The notes beneath the pieces are model-generated. The model saw only the letters and a list, made by a program, of their open reading frames with translations. It had not been told where the DNA came from and did not search any database. Made by a program: the position numbers and the translations under genes. Positions 35,425-44,217 of a stretch of 64,000 bases of DNA are shown here, in pieces. Source of the stretch: JAFGBI01 sp964480725 (GTDB lineage: Bacteria; Myxococcota_A; Polyangia; Polyangiales; Polyangiaceae); assembly GCA_964480725.1 (NCBI GenBank), contig CAYZQO010000016.1, positions 1 to 64,000 on the forward strand, written 5' to 3'. The number at the start of each line of letters is the position of its first letter. Position 1 is the first letter of the stretch.

Positions 35425-36350
35425 CCGCGCCAACGTCCCGCCGACCCCTGACCGACCCGGCGAGGCCGACGGTCGACCCTCGCCGGCCGGCGACCGAGCC
35501 CCCGCCCCGACCGACGACCGAGCCCGGGCGTAGCTCCCCCGAGGCCAGCCGGCCCCTGGCCGAGCCGAGCCATCACGACCCGTCCCGGGTCGCGCCCGAC
35601 TCCTCTCGCACGCCCGCGGAGACAAGCCGGGGGGCCGCGGAGCGCGGTGTCGGCGGCGCGGGCGAGGGCGCAGCGCGGGGGAACGGGACGCGGGGGCGAA
35701 CCGGCGCCGCCCCGGAGGGCGTCTCGCAAGCTGGCCCCCTGCCAGCCGGGAGGACCAGCCTCGCGATGATGAGCGACTGGCCCCCCGCCGCTCCCGGTTC
35801 GCCACGGGCGCAGTTCGAACAGGAGGGAGTCGAGGAAACCTCTCCGCCGCCCGCGGCGATCGCCCTGCCCAGGGGCTTCGCCCCCGAGGACGCCCTGGAC
35901 GATCAGATCCGCGACCTCGAGGCCTGGGCCACCAGCATCCTGAGACGGAACCGGGGACGAACACAGCGCTTCTGGCTGTCGCGAGGCTCCGCGTTCCTCT
36001 CGGCCGCAGCCGCCGTGGTCGCCGGGATGCTCGGCGCGGATCGCGTACTGACCGCGTTCGCCGCCGTCGCCGCGCTCTGCGTCGCCGTCGTGGCCGCGCT
36101 CCGCGTCGATGGCTCGCAGCGCCCGCACCGGCGTGCGGTCCGGGACCTCCGCGAGCTGCAGAACGCCGTCAAGCTGCGCTGGGACAAGGTGCGCCTGAGC
36201 CACCCCGATCCACTCTCGCGCAAGCGCGTCGCGCACGCCCTCGCGCTCCTGGACGCCATCCAGTCCAAGCGCGAAGAGATCGGGCGCTATCTCGGCGCCT
36301 CCGAGCCGAATGACGGGCTCTCGCGAACCCGCCGCACACCGTCGCGGTGA
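35421..36350 (+). CDS. Two-helix membrane protein, second of a tandem pair
   Basis: A 309-residue paralogue of the previous protein. Its first 150 residues are a long Pro/Ser/Thr/Arg-rich disordered segment; then FAPEDALDDQIRDLEAWATSI, two membrane helices (about 195-235), and the shared C-terminal region RAVRDLRELQNAVKLRWDKVRL followed by SKREEIGRYLGA. The last motifs match the first copy almost position for position. The ATG overlaps the upstream TGA (ATGA), so the two are probably made together and may form a hetero-oligomer. Function unknown. Confidence 0.7.
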   Translation: MTAPTSRRPLTDPARPTVDPRRPATEPPPRPTTEPGRSSPEASRPLAEPSHHDPSRVAPDSSRTPAETSRGAAERGVGGAGEGAARGNGTRGRTGAAPEGVSQAGPLPAGRTSLAMMSDWPPAAPGSPRAQFEQEGVEETSPPPAAIALPRGFAPEDALDDQIRDLEAWATSILRRNRGRTQRFWLSRGSAFLSAAAAVVAGMLGADRVLTAFAAVAALCVAVVAALRVDGSQRPHRRAVRDLRELQNAVKLRWDKVRLSHPDPLSRKRVAHALALLDAIQSKREEIGRYLGASEPNDGLSRTRRTPSR

Positions 36351-36407
36351 GCGAGTCCGCCGCAGCGAGCGGTCGCGACGGAGAACCGCGTCCGCGCGCC
36401 ACGGCGC

Positions 36408-37961
36408 TCAGCCCGTGTACGCCTCGTCCTGTTCGATGCGCGAGAGAACCCAGTCGAAGTCGCCCGTGGTCACCTTGACCTGACAGAATTCGCAGTTGCC
36501 GGCCATCCCCACCTTCAAGGGCGCGCCGCAGCTCGGGCAGCTCGTGTCGCCGCGCGAGGTGCCCTTGGGGACGGTGCCGCGAATGAGCGTCCAGTACTCA
36601 GAGTAGGTGCGCGGCCGCGTCCGGCTCCCGCTGAGCAGGCGACCGTCGTCCGAGATCGTGTAGTCGAGCCCGGTCGCGAAGAGCCGCACCGTCACCGCGT
36701 CGTAGGCGGCGTCGGTGAGCACGTTGGCGAGGTCCACCCGCAGTATCCGCCCCTGCTCGCTCACGTTGCGACAGCGCTGCTCGGCGTACAGGTCCAGCCA
36801 GTAGACCATGGACTGGAACAGGTTGTCCGAGACGTAGGGTCGGATCCGGGTCGCATCGCGGGTCGACCAGGCCAGCTGGAGCTGTTCCCACACATGGGCG
36901 AGCCGCGCTGTGAAGCCGTCCCAGGTGAGCGCCGGGTCCCGCCGCCTCAGCGCCTCGAAGCCGGCCCCGGCGCCCGGATCGACGAGGGTGGGGCGGTCGG
37001 TCCCCTCTTCGTGGACGGCGCTGGTGAGGAGCGGACCGCGTCGCTCCTTGGCGAGATTGCGGAGCAGGGTGACAGCCCAGTCGAAGCGACCGAAGCCAAC
37101 CTCCTGCCGACAGTAGGTGCAGGTGCCGCCGCGGACCGCCTCGAGCGGGGCCCCGCAGCTGGGACAGTCGAGCGTGCGCGCTCGCGCCGCGGGTCGCGAA
37201 CGCGCCGTCGACGCTCGCTCGAGCCGGAGCCGGTCCACAACGTAGTACCGGCGCTCGCCACCGGCGCGGTACGCCTCGACGAAGTTCGCCTCGAGCTCGA
37301 GGTCGACGGCGATCGTCGGCCCCCCGATCCCCGAGAAGCGCACGATGCGGACCGCGCCGATCACGATGCCGCGCACGTCGGCCAGGTTCGGGTCCCGGAG
37401 CGCCCGGGCGAGATCCGGCGCGACGTAGGCCGTGAGCGCTTCGAAACCGACCGCGCGACCCCGGAGCACGGCGGCGTACAGGAAATAGGCGAAGTCCTCG
37501 AAGATCACGGCGGAGAACTGCGGGTCGACGCGCCCGATCTCGGCCAGGCGCGCGCGCGACACCGTCGCCGGCCGCGTCGCCTGCTGCACGCTCCGCACGG
37601 CCGCGACCTCCGCCGACGAGCTGGTCGTCCATCCCTGCATCGCGCCACCGAGCATCGTCTTGACGACGAAGAACCCGATCACGAGGAGCACGAGGGGAAT
37701 GCCGATGGTCGGGTGGCGAAGGACGAGCCAGACGAGCAGCTGGACGAGCACCCCGATCCCGTCGCCGCCACCACCGCCACCACCGCTACCGCCGCTCCGC
37801 CCGCCGGAGAAGGACTGCCCCCCGCCGGGGCGAGCCAGCGCGGACGCGGCGACGAGGTCGACCGCGAGACCGATCGCAACGCCAACCAGCAGGAGGAGGG
37901 CGGCGCGGCCGCCGCGCGAGAGGGCCGAGTCCCCGGCACCGCGGAGCACGGAGCGGACCAT
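36408..37961 (-). CDS. Membrane protein with Tim44-like domains and two zinc ribbons
   Basis: The 517-residue protein has an N-terminal membrane helix (about 20-45), a Gly/Ser-rich stretch, a second hydrophobic segment (HPTIGIPLVLLVIGFFVVK), and then a Tim44-like domain (DPQFSAVIFEDFAYFLY, ending with a YYVVDRLRLER strand). It is followed by CPSCGAPLEAVRGGTCTYC (zinc ribbon 1), a second Tim44-like unit (LQLAWSTRDATRIRPYVSDNLFQ) and CPSCGAPLKVGMAGNCEFC (zinc ribbon 2). The ATG shares its A with the stop of the upstream TPM-like gene (TGATG), implying coupling. Role unknown; membrane scaffold or chaperone is a guess. Confidence 0.75.
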   Translation of the reverse strand: MVRSVLRGAGDSALSRGGRAALLLLVGVAIGLAVDLVAASALARPGGGQSFSGGRSGGSGGGGGGGDGIGVLVQLLVWLVLRHPTIGIPLVLLVIGFFVVKTMLGGAMQGWTTSSSAEVAAVRSVQQATRPATVSRARLAEIGRVDPQFSAVIFEDFAYFLYAAVLRGRAVGFEALTAYVAPDLARALRDPNLADVRGIVIGAVRIVRFSGIGGPTIAVDLELEANFVEAYRAGGERRYYVVDRLRLERASTARSRPAARARTLDCPSCGAPLEAVRGGTCTYCRQEVGFGRFDWAVTLLRNLAKERRGPLLTSAVHEEGTDRPTLVDPGAGAGFEALRRRDPALTWDGFTARLAHVWEQLQLAWSTRDATRIRPYVSDNLFQSMVYWLDLYAEQRCRNVSEQGRILRVDLANVLTDAAYDAVTVRLFATGLDYTISDDGRLLSGSRTRPRTYSEYWTLIRGTVPKGTSRGDTSCPSCGAPLKVGMAGNCEFCQVKVTTGDFDWVLSRIEQDEAYTG

Positions 37962-38581
37962 CACTGTACCTCGTCGGGCAGCTCGTTCACGTCGTCCTCC
38001 GCCCGCGGCATCGCCCCGCCGAGGACCGGCCCGAGCCGCTCGAGGGCAGCGATGAAGGCCTCGAAGTCCCGGTGGCGCGCCGCGGCGCCGAGCTCGTGGT
38101 TCACGGCCACCCAAGGGGCACCGAGCGCCGCGACGTCCACGCCGACGTCGGGGACCACCGCGCACACTCGCTCGAAGGTCGACACGAAGACGAGAACGCC
38201 GTTTCTCCCGGTCGTGCGCGAGATACCAAGATCGTAGAAGGCGACGCGTGCCGCCGCGTCGACGTTGGCCTGGCGCCGCGCACGGGGGACGAGCAGGCGC
38301 GCGAGCGAGTCGAGGTTACGGGCGAGCAACGCGGCCCCCAGGAAGGCGCCGAATCCATCGAGCACGATGGCGGCGACCGAGAAGGTCCAGGGCACGATCA
38401 GCATGACGCCGACCACGATCGCCATGGCCCCGAGCCCGAAATGATAGGCGCTCGCCCGGTAGTCTCCCGAACGACGGCGAACCGCGATCACCACCTCCGC
38501 GGAGGTCTGCGCTTCGACGGCCTGGACCGCGGCGATCGCCCGGCATTTCGCCTCCGGTCGATAGAAGTCGTGCTCACTCAT
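37961..38581 (-). CDS. TPM-domain (TLP18.3/Psb32/MOLO-1) membrane protein
   Basis: The 206-residue product has an N-terminal helix with AIAAVQAVEAQTSAEVVIAVRR, two adjacent membrane helices (about 48-90), and a second-half strand-rich segment NGVLVFVSTFERVCAVVPDVGV typical of TPM domains, which lack a known catalytic function. The ATG at 38581 precedes the conserved part. Its stop overlaps the next start by one base (TGATG), making a coupled operon with the Tim44/zinc-ribbon protein. Confidence 0.78.
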   Translation of the reverse strand: MSEHDFYRPEAKCRAIAAVQAVEAQTSAEVVIAVRRRSGDYRASAYHFGLGAMAIVVGVMLIVPWTFSVAAIVLDGFGAFLGAALLARNLDSLARLLVPRARRQANVDAAARVAFYDLGISRTTGRNGVLVFVSTFERVCAVVPDVGVDVAALGAPWVAVNHELGAAARHRDFEAFIAALERLGPVLGGAMPRAEDDVNELPDEVQ

Positions 38582-39173
38582 GGGGTCTTCGCCCGTCGAG
38601 CAGCGGCTCGGGGCCGAGCGCTCCGCCGCCGCGACCGCCGGACGCCACTGTCGCGACACGTCACGGAGCCGAGCCTAGCGCGAGAAGCGCCGCGCCGAAC
38701 AGGTGGGTGGCCCACGACCGCGAGGACGATGGGCTCGGCCGTGGTATGGGCGGACCGGGAGGCCGGCGTGGGCGGCACGGGTGACCCACGCCGAGCAATA
38801 GCGGGGTGACGGCGAGCTCCTCTTCGAGAGCGAGGTGCTGACCGCAACCTCGGAGCCAGCCCGGATCGACGTCGACGTTTCGGGGCTTCACCGCCTCGAA
38901 CTGAGGGGAACGAACCCCCGCGACGGCAGCGCCCACGACCTCGCCAGCTTCGGCGACGCGGGGCTCGAGTGCGACGACTGAGCGCGCGCCGACCGTTCGC
39001 CGCCGCCCCCGAGACGCCGCGCCCCCCTCGCGCGGAGGCGCCCCGGACGCGGTTCGAGGGGCGGGCCTTCGCCGATGGCCGGGGCCGTGTCGCCGGGGAG
39101 AGTCGGCAGCGCTTGCGTCGAGCCGGCCGCCGGGTACGCTCCTCGGCGTCGATCACTGGAGGAGGTGGTGACG
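38582..39173. other. Intergenic region with a gene remnant
   Basis: About 590 nt without an intact gene. It holds the NPCBM-like remnant at 38802-38981 and the GGAGG ribosome-binding site of the next gene. I see no other coding stretch; long minus-strand frames here have no family-like sequence. Confidence 0.5.
38802..38981 (+). pseudogene. Remnant of an NPCBM-type carbohydrate-binding domain
   Basis: A 59-codon open stretch, bounded by an in-frame TAG (38799-38801) and ending in TGA (38979-38981), has no start codon. Its translation has GDGELLFESEVL, IDVDVSGLHRLELRG and a terminal GDAGLEC. This matches the last third of NPCBM (PF08305) domains in wording and order (a GDGK-LLFES strand, a DVDVSG-L-L strand, then an aspartate-rich end). 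The rest of the domain was not found upstream in any frame, so I read it as the decayed 3' end of a larger, probably secreted carbohydrate-active gene. Confidence 0.55.
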
Positions 39174-39458
39174 ATGCGGGTGCATTCCTGGATCGGGGTC
39201 GCATGCGTGGGTGCGCTGTGCTGCGTCGCCTGCGGGGCGAAGCAGCAGCGGGTGGAGGAGCCGATGGCCCCCACCGCTGCGGAAGCGGCTGCGGAGCCCT
39301 TCTCGCCGAGCGGTGACATGGAGGTCGGCGTGAGCTTCGACGAGGGTGAGGAGCCCCCCGAGGAGGAGGAGGAGGGGTACGAGCCCCCGCCGACGCCGAC
39401 GTACAGCCCCGCCAACAAGCTCTCCCCGGAGGAGAAGGCAGCGGCCGAGAAGAAGTAG
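39174..39458 (+). CDS. Small putative lipoprotein with acidic tail
   Basis: The 94-residue product has a signal peptide (WIGVACVGALCCVAC) with a possible lipid Cys, then an acidic, Pro/Glu-rich disordered body (EGEEPPEEEEEGYEPPP) and a Lys-rich C-terminus. A strong GGAGG lies 8-10 nt before the ATG at 39174. Function unknown. Confidence 0.65.
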   Translation: MRVHSWIGVACVGALCCVACGAKQQRVEEPMAPTAAEAAAEPFSPSGDMEVGVSFDEGEEPPEEEEEGYEPPPTPTYSPANKLSPEEKAAAEKK

Positions 39459-39523
39459 CCCACCCCGGCGCTTCGCGGCGGCCGCCGCGAGGCGGCATGA
39501 GTCGCCACCCAGGCGCGCCGGGC

Positions 39524-40225
39524 TCAGGGCTTGATGACCTGGGTGCCGGGAGGCGGCTCGAACGCGAACTCGCTGTCGGGCACGCGCGCGTTGACCACGG
39601 GGCTATCGAAGTCGAAGCGGTTGCGGTTGCCCTGGGCGTCGAGCAGGATGACTCGACGCACCTGTGCCGTGCGCCCGTCGATGAAGAGCAGGAGCTTCTG
39701 GTAGGCCGCCGTCGGCTGCTTCGGCTCACCCTCCAGGACGAAGCCACCCTCGAACCGGAGCTCCCGGGCGTTCAGTTTGCGGAGCGAGAACTCCTGCTTG
39801 AGTTTGGCCCCGCCGGTCAGGAAGCTCAGCGCCGCGGGGTACTGGCTGTCCTTGAGCCGTTGTTCATACATCTGTCGGGCGTCGCGCTCGTAGATCTTGA
39901 CGATGGCGCCGTCGGAGACGACGCGGTTGCCGTTGTTGGTGTAGCGCCAGCTCATCTTGCCGGGCTTCTTGAAGATCACCTGGCCCCGGCTGTCCTTGGT
40001 CTTGTCGTAGGCCTTGACCCAGTAGCGCTGCTGGAAGTCCGACTTGAAAACGGTGGTCCGGTCGTAGAAGGCCTGGACGCGGTCGGCGATCTCGCCCGCC
40101 GACGGCTCTGCCACCGCCGCCGGAGCCGACGGCGCGGGCGGCACCTGGCCGTGGGCGGGGCTTCCGGGGAGCGCTCCCAGGGTGACGATCGAGGCCAACA
40201 GGAACAGTGACCACTTCTGCTTCAT
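39524..40225 (-). CDS. lolA: LolA-family outer-membrane lipoprotein carrier
   Basis: The 233-residue product has a signal peptide (LFLLASIVTLGALPGSPAHG) and the LolA pattern: IADRVQAFYDRTTVFKSDFQQRYWVKAYDKTKDSRG, then GQVIFKKPGKMSWRYTNNG, and a C-terminal FDFDSPVVNARVPDSEFAFEPPPGTQV. LolA ferries lipoproteins across the periplasm from LolCDE to LolB. The window encodes many lipoproteins, which fits. ATG at 40225 begins the signal peptide. Myxobacteria often carry several LolA-like copies, so this need not be the housekeeping one. Confidence 0.88.
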   Translation of the reverse strand: MKQKWSLFLLASIVTLGALPGSPAHGQVPPAPSAPAAVAEPSAGEIADRVQAFYDRTTVFKSDFQQRYWVKAYDKTKDSRGQVIFKKPGKMSWRYTNNGNRVVSDGAIVKIYERDARQMYEQRLKDSQYPAALSFLTGGAKLKQEFSLRKLNARELRFEGGFVLEGEPKQPTAAYQKLLLFIDGRTAQVRRVILLDAQGNRNRFDFDSPVVNARVPDSEFAFEPPPGTQVIKP

Positions 40226-40550
40226 GACGTTCTCTCGTGCGACGCAGGGGCGACCGTCAGACGACGAGCCGACGCCCGCGATGCAGGGCCGTAGCACGAC
40301 TGCCTGGCCCCGGAGTTAACAGGATGGACCACGCACCTACAGACGCGGTCCGCGGCAAGAAGATTCGGGGTTCCGGGCGAGCGCGAACAGACCGGCCCGC
40401 TGACCCGGCCCTTTCGCGGGCTCGGAGCGGCCAAGGAAGCGCGGTGCCGCGCGAGGGACGTGGCCTGCGCACGGTCGGATGAGACGCGCTTCGGCCCGGC
40501 GGATGAATCGCCGCCGTCCCGGCCCCCGGTTCGTTCCTGACGACGGGTCG
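40226..40550. other. Intergenic region between ruvC and lolA
   Basis: About 325 nt; no gene or clear promoter seen. A small hairpin (TGACGAC at 40538-40544, GTCGTCA at 40547-40553) overlaps the ruvC stop codon. I see nothing else of note. Confidence 0.5.
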
Positions 40551-41126
40551 TCATCGAATGCCGCGCTCGCGCGCGAGCGCGCGCAGGATGGCCCGGCCTC
40601 GGGACTTTCCCCGGGGCGCGCAGCCGGCGCCGTCCCGGCGGACCGCCAGTGCGGCCGTGAGATCCCCGCCCCGAAGGTGGGTCAGGGCGAGGGCGAGCGC
40701 GTCGGCCGCGTCAGCGCCCGGCGGCGCGGCGAGGCCAAGCAAGGCGCACACCATCTGGGCGACCTGAGCCTTCTTCGCCTGGCCCGCGCCTGCGATGGTG
40801 CGCTTCACGCGCGCGGGCGCGTACTCGAACGTCGCGATCCCCTGCCGCGCGAGGGCCAGCAGCACGACCCCGCGAGCGTGCCCGAGCTTGGCCGCGGCCT
40901 GGGCGTCCTTGTGGAAGAAGATCGTCTCGACCGCGGCCACCTCGGGGTGGTGCTCGACGAGCAGCGAGGAGAGCCGTTCATCGAGATCGAGGAGGCGGAT
41001 CCCGAGCGGTGCAGTCGTGTCGAGGTGCAGCGTCCCGTGCGCGACGTGGCAGAGCCGAGTCCCCTCCCGCTGCACGAGGCCCCAGCCCAGGTGGCGGGTC
41101 CCCGGATCGATACCGAGCGCTAGCAC
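40551..41126 (-). CDS. ruvC: Crossover junction endonuclease RuvC
   Basis: This endonuclease (191 aa) begins MLALGIDPGTRHLGWGLV with catalytic Asp7, and has the second catalytic Glu67 in VAAVETIFFHKDAQAAAKLGHARG. The C-terminal acidic pair lies in GADAADALALALTH. It resolves Holliday junctions with RuvAB. Start and length are normal for the family; the last 20 residues are basic. ruvA and ruvB are not in the window. Confidence 0.96.
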   Translation of the reverse strand: MLALGIDPGTRHLGWGLVQREGTRLCHVAHGTLHLDTTAPLGIRLLDLDERLSSLLVEHHPEVAAVETIFFHKDAQAAAKLGHARGVVLLALARQGIATFEYAPARVKRTIAGAGQAKKAQVAQMVCALLGLAAPPGADAADALALALTHLRGGDLTAALAVRRDGAGCAPRGKSRGRAILRALARERGIR

Positions 41127-41361
41127 GCGGGGAGCAGTAGCAGCCGCGGGTGAGCCCGCCTAGTGCACGCTCACCGAGCGCCGTCGCGGGCTTCCCGCCG
41201 AGCCCGACGGGAAGCCCCGTCCCACGCCGGATCCGCGCCCACTCCGGCTCACCGCGCGCCGCGACGGAGCCCGGACCGCCCCGGAGGCCCCTCGAGCGCT
41301 GGCGACGGCGACGGTCGAGTCGACGTTGCGGGCGACACCGAGGTTCACCACCATTCGCACC

Positions 41362-44163
41362 ATGTCCCTTCCCGCCGATCGCCGGTCACGGCATCCAGCG
41401 CTCCGCCCCGCCGAGCCCGGAGCGGGACCGCGCGCCCGGACCGGGCTCCGCTCCCGAGTGGCCCGCGGCGTCGTCGTCGCCGGGTCGTGCGCGGCCCTCC
41501 TCGGCGCCGCGGCCTGCGGCCGCCGAGGCAGCTACCTCCCGTTCGAGGGGAACCGAGCTCCGGCGACGGGCGCCAGCGTCGACACGGCCCCGGACCTCCC
41601 CGCGCCCACCGTGCCCTCCGCGTCCGCCCGCGCGGCGAAGCCCGGGGTTCCCTACGAGGTGCCCCAGACCTTCGTGGCGAGCCCCGGCGAAGACGGTGCG
41701 ATCGAAGTGGACTTCGGCGCCAGCGCGCTCGCCCACCCCACCTGGGTGTTCTGGCAGAAGGACTGGCAGTGGGCGGGCACCGAGGCCGACGTCATCTCCG
41801 GCGAAACCGGGGTCCCGCCGACCGCAAAGGGGCGCAACGAGGGGCTCGACCTCCGGTGGACGGCGACCTTCCGGCGCGGGGAGGGCTCCTCCCTCGAGGT
41901 CGCGTACGACATCGTGGCGGGCTCCGATCGGGCGCCGGTGATCGGAGGCGGCTTCTCGTTCAAGCTCACCGACCACCCCGCGATGCAGGGGAAGCCCGTC
42001 GTGCTGCCCGGGGGCGCGGGCTTCACCTGGGCGGCGAAGGCGGGCGGCGAGCTCCGCGTTTCGTTCTCGCCGCCGCTGCCGCGAGTCTATGCGGAGCGAG
42101 GCAACCTCTACGAGATCCGCTGCTTGTTCTTCGCCGACCGAGTCGCGCGCGGCCGGCGGCGACAGCTCATGACCGTTACCCTGCCCTCCGGCGGGGTCGT
42201 CCGCACCCAGGCGGGGCTGCCCTACGCGCCCGCGGCTCGCGACTGGCCGGTCGCCTTCGATCGGACGACGGGGCCGGACGTGAGCTTCCTCAACCGCGCC
42301 CACGGCCCGGCGGGCAGCCACGGGCGGCTCCAGCGCGACCACGACCGGCTGGTCTTCGCCGATGGGACCCCCGCCCGCTTCTGGGGGACCAACCTTACGG
42401 CCTATGCCCTCTTCGGCGGCAGCGACGCCGACGTGACGGCGGTCGCGCGGCGCCTCTCCCAGCTCGGCTTCAATCTGGTCCGGCTCCACCACCACGACTC
42501 CCCATGGGTGAGCCCGAACCTCTTCGCGCCGGGCCTGAACACCAAGACCATCGACCCGAGCTCGTTCGCGGCGCTCGGCCGCTGGGTGCGAGCCCTCAAG
42601 GAGCAGGGCATCTACGTCTGGATCGACGTCCACGTCGGCCGAAAATTCCTGGCTGGCGACGGGGTGCGCGCGTTCAGGGAGATCGATGCCAGCGACAGCC
42701 GGGGGTTCGACTATGTCAACCCCGACCTCGAGGCCGCGTGGCGTGACTTCGCCCGCCAGTACCTGACGCGCAAGAACCCGCACACCGGCCTCTCCCTGGC
42801 CGAGGATCCCGCGGTGGTGACGGTGCTCCTGACCAACGAGAACGATCTCACCCACCACTTCGGCAACAAGATGCTCCGGGACAAGCCGACCCCCGAACAC
42901 ACTGCGATGTTCGAGGCGCGCGCCGCGGAGTTCGCGACAAGAACCGGCCTGCCACGGGATCGGGTCCTGCGGACCTGGGAGCCCGGCCCCTCGAAGCTCC
43001 TCCTGAACGAGCTCGAACGGCAGCAGTTCGTGCGTTCGCGGGACCTGCTGCGGAGCCTGGGGATGAGCACGTTGGTCGCGACCACGAACACCTGGGGCAA
43101 CAACCCCACGTTCTCGCTCCCGTCGCTGACGACCGGGGACATCATCGACGTGCACGCCTACGGGGAAGGCGAATTCCTGAGCCAGGATCCCCGGACCACG
43201 GCGACCTTCGTGAACTGGCTGGCCGCAGCGCAGGTCGCGGACTTCCCGCTGTCGGTGACGGAGTGGAACGTCACCTGGCCCACCAAGGATCGCTTCGCGG
43301 CCCCGCTCTACGTCGCTTCCATCAGCGCGCTCCAGGGCTGGGACATGGTGATGCAGTACGCCTACCAACAGGACCCTCCCGGCTCGTCGCCCACGCGGGT
43401 GGACCAGTGGGCCGCCGCCCGCGACCCCGCCCTGATGACGCAGACGCCCGCGGCGGCGCTGCTCTTCCGCCGCGGGGACGTGGCGGCAGCGAAGCGGACC
43501 TACCGCCTCGAGCTCGACGCGACCACGCTCTACGGGAGCGTCGTCTCCCCCGACACCAGCGCCGCCATCCGCACCCTCACCGAGCAGAGCCGCCTGGTGA
43601 TCGGGCTGCCCGACGCCCCTGAGCTCGCCTGGGATACCTTCCCCAAACCCGACGGCCAGATCGTCGTCAACGATCCCGGCCGCTCGTTCCTCGCCGTGGA
43701 CTCGACTCAGGTGGTGTCGGACACGGGCGAGCTGGTGCGAAGCTGGCTCGGTGGCTACCAGCTGGTCGACACCCCACGGACACAAGCCGCGAGCGGCTGG
43801 ATAGGCGGTCGAGTCATCGATCTGGGTGCGGTCAGCATCGCCCTCGACACCAGCAAGGCCACCGTCGCGGTGACCAGTCTCGACGACGCCCCGATCGAAA
43901 CCGCCTCCCGGCTGCTGGTGACGGTCACGGCGCAGACGGCGAGCTCGGCCGAGCTCCCGCTCCGGTCGGAGACCGTGACGGGTTCCCTGCGCCTGCGGAC
44001 CGGCTGCCGCTGTGCACGGCGGCTCCGACCGGGGGTGCCAGGCCGGGCCGAGGCGCTGCCGGTCGAGGAGGGTGCGGTCGTGCTGGCCTTGCGCGCGGAC
44101 TCGTTCGCCCACTGGATCGTCCTGGAGCGACCCGGCGTTGGGTCCCCCACGACCTGCCCGTGA
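41362..44163 (+). CDS. Large lipoprotein with a clan-A glycoside hydrolase domain
   Basis: A 933-residue exported protein with a lipobox-like AAACG after a signal region. Residues about 70-290 are beta-rich. A (beta/alpha)8 domain follows, starting FWGTNLTAYALFGGSDADVTAVARRLSQLGFNLVRLHHHD. Candidate acid/base is Glu493 in LTNEND and candidate nucleophile Glu634 in SVTEWN, the clan-A (GH5-like) arrangement; the exact family is not determined. A C-terminal beta region follows. The first in-frame ATG of the track is 41326, but 41362 is preferred because it gives a cleaner export signal. No regulator is adjacent. Confidence 0.85.
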   Translation: MSLPADRRSRHPALRPAEPGAGPRARTGLRSRVARGVVVAGSCAALLGAAACGRRGSYLPFEGNRAPATGASVDTAPDLPAPTVPSASARAAKPGVPYEVPQTFVASPGEDGAIEVDFGASALAHPTWVFWQKDWQWAGTEADVISGETGVPPTAKGRNEGLDLRWTATFRRGEGSSLEVAYDIVAGSDRAPVIGGGFSFKLTDHPAMQGKPVVLPGGAGFTWAAKAGGELRVSFSPPLPRVYAERGNLYEIRCLFFADRVARGRRRQLMTVTLPSGGVVRTQAGLPYAPAARDWPVAFDRTTGPDVSFLNRAHGPAGSHGRLQRDHDRLVFADGTPARFWGTNLTAYALFGGSDADVTAVARRLSQLGFNLVRLHHHDSPWVSPNLFAPGLNTKTIDPSSFAALGRWVRALKEQGIYVWIDVHVGRKFLAGDGVRAFREIDASDSRGFDYVNPDLEAAWRDFARQYLTRKNPHTGLSLAEDPAVVTVLLTNENDLTHHFGNKMLRDKPTPEHTAMFEARAAEFATRTGLPRDRVLRTWEPGPSKLLLNELERQQFVRSRDLLRSLGMSTLVATTNTWGNNPTFSLPSLTTGDIIDVHAYGEGEFLSQDPRTTATFVNWLAAAQVADFPLSVTEWNVTWPTKDRFAAPLYVASISALQGWDMVMQYAYQQDPPGSSPTRVDQWAAARDPALMTQTPAAALLFRRGDVAAAKRTYRLELDATTLYGSVVSPDTSAAIRTLTEQSRLVIGLPDAPELAWDTFPKPDGQIVVNDPGRSFLAVDSTQVVSDTGELVRSWLGGYQLVDTPRTQAASGWIGGRVIDLGAVSIALDTSKATVAVTSLDDAPIETASRLLVTVTAQTASSAELPLRSETVTGSLRLRTGCRCARRLRPGVPGRAEALPVEEGAVVLALRADSFAHWIVLERPGVGSPTTCP

Positions 44164-44217
44164 ACGGCCCGAGGGCGGTGGCGCTCGACGTCCGCGCCAA
44201 AGCCAGGGCGGCCTCGC

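Noticed and set aside
38578..39747. 389-codon minus-strand frame
   Set aside because: Ser/Arg/Pro-rich shadow; it runs opposite a small lipoprotein gene with a strong ribosome-binding site and an NPCBM-like remnant.
41386..44112. 908-codon open frame on the minus strand
   Set aside because: Antisense to the clan-A glycosidase, whose catalytic motifs and signal peptide are clear.
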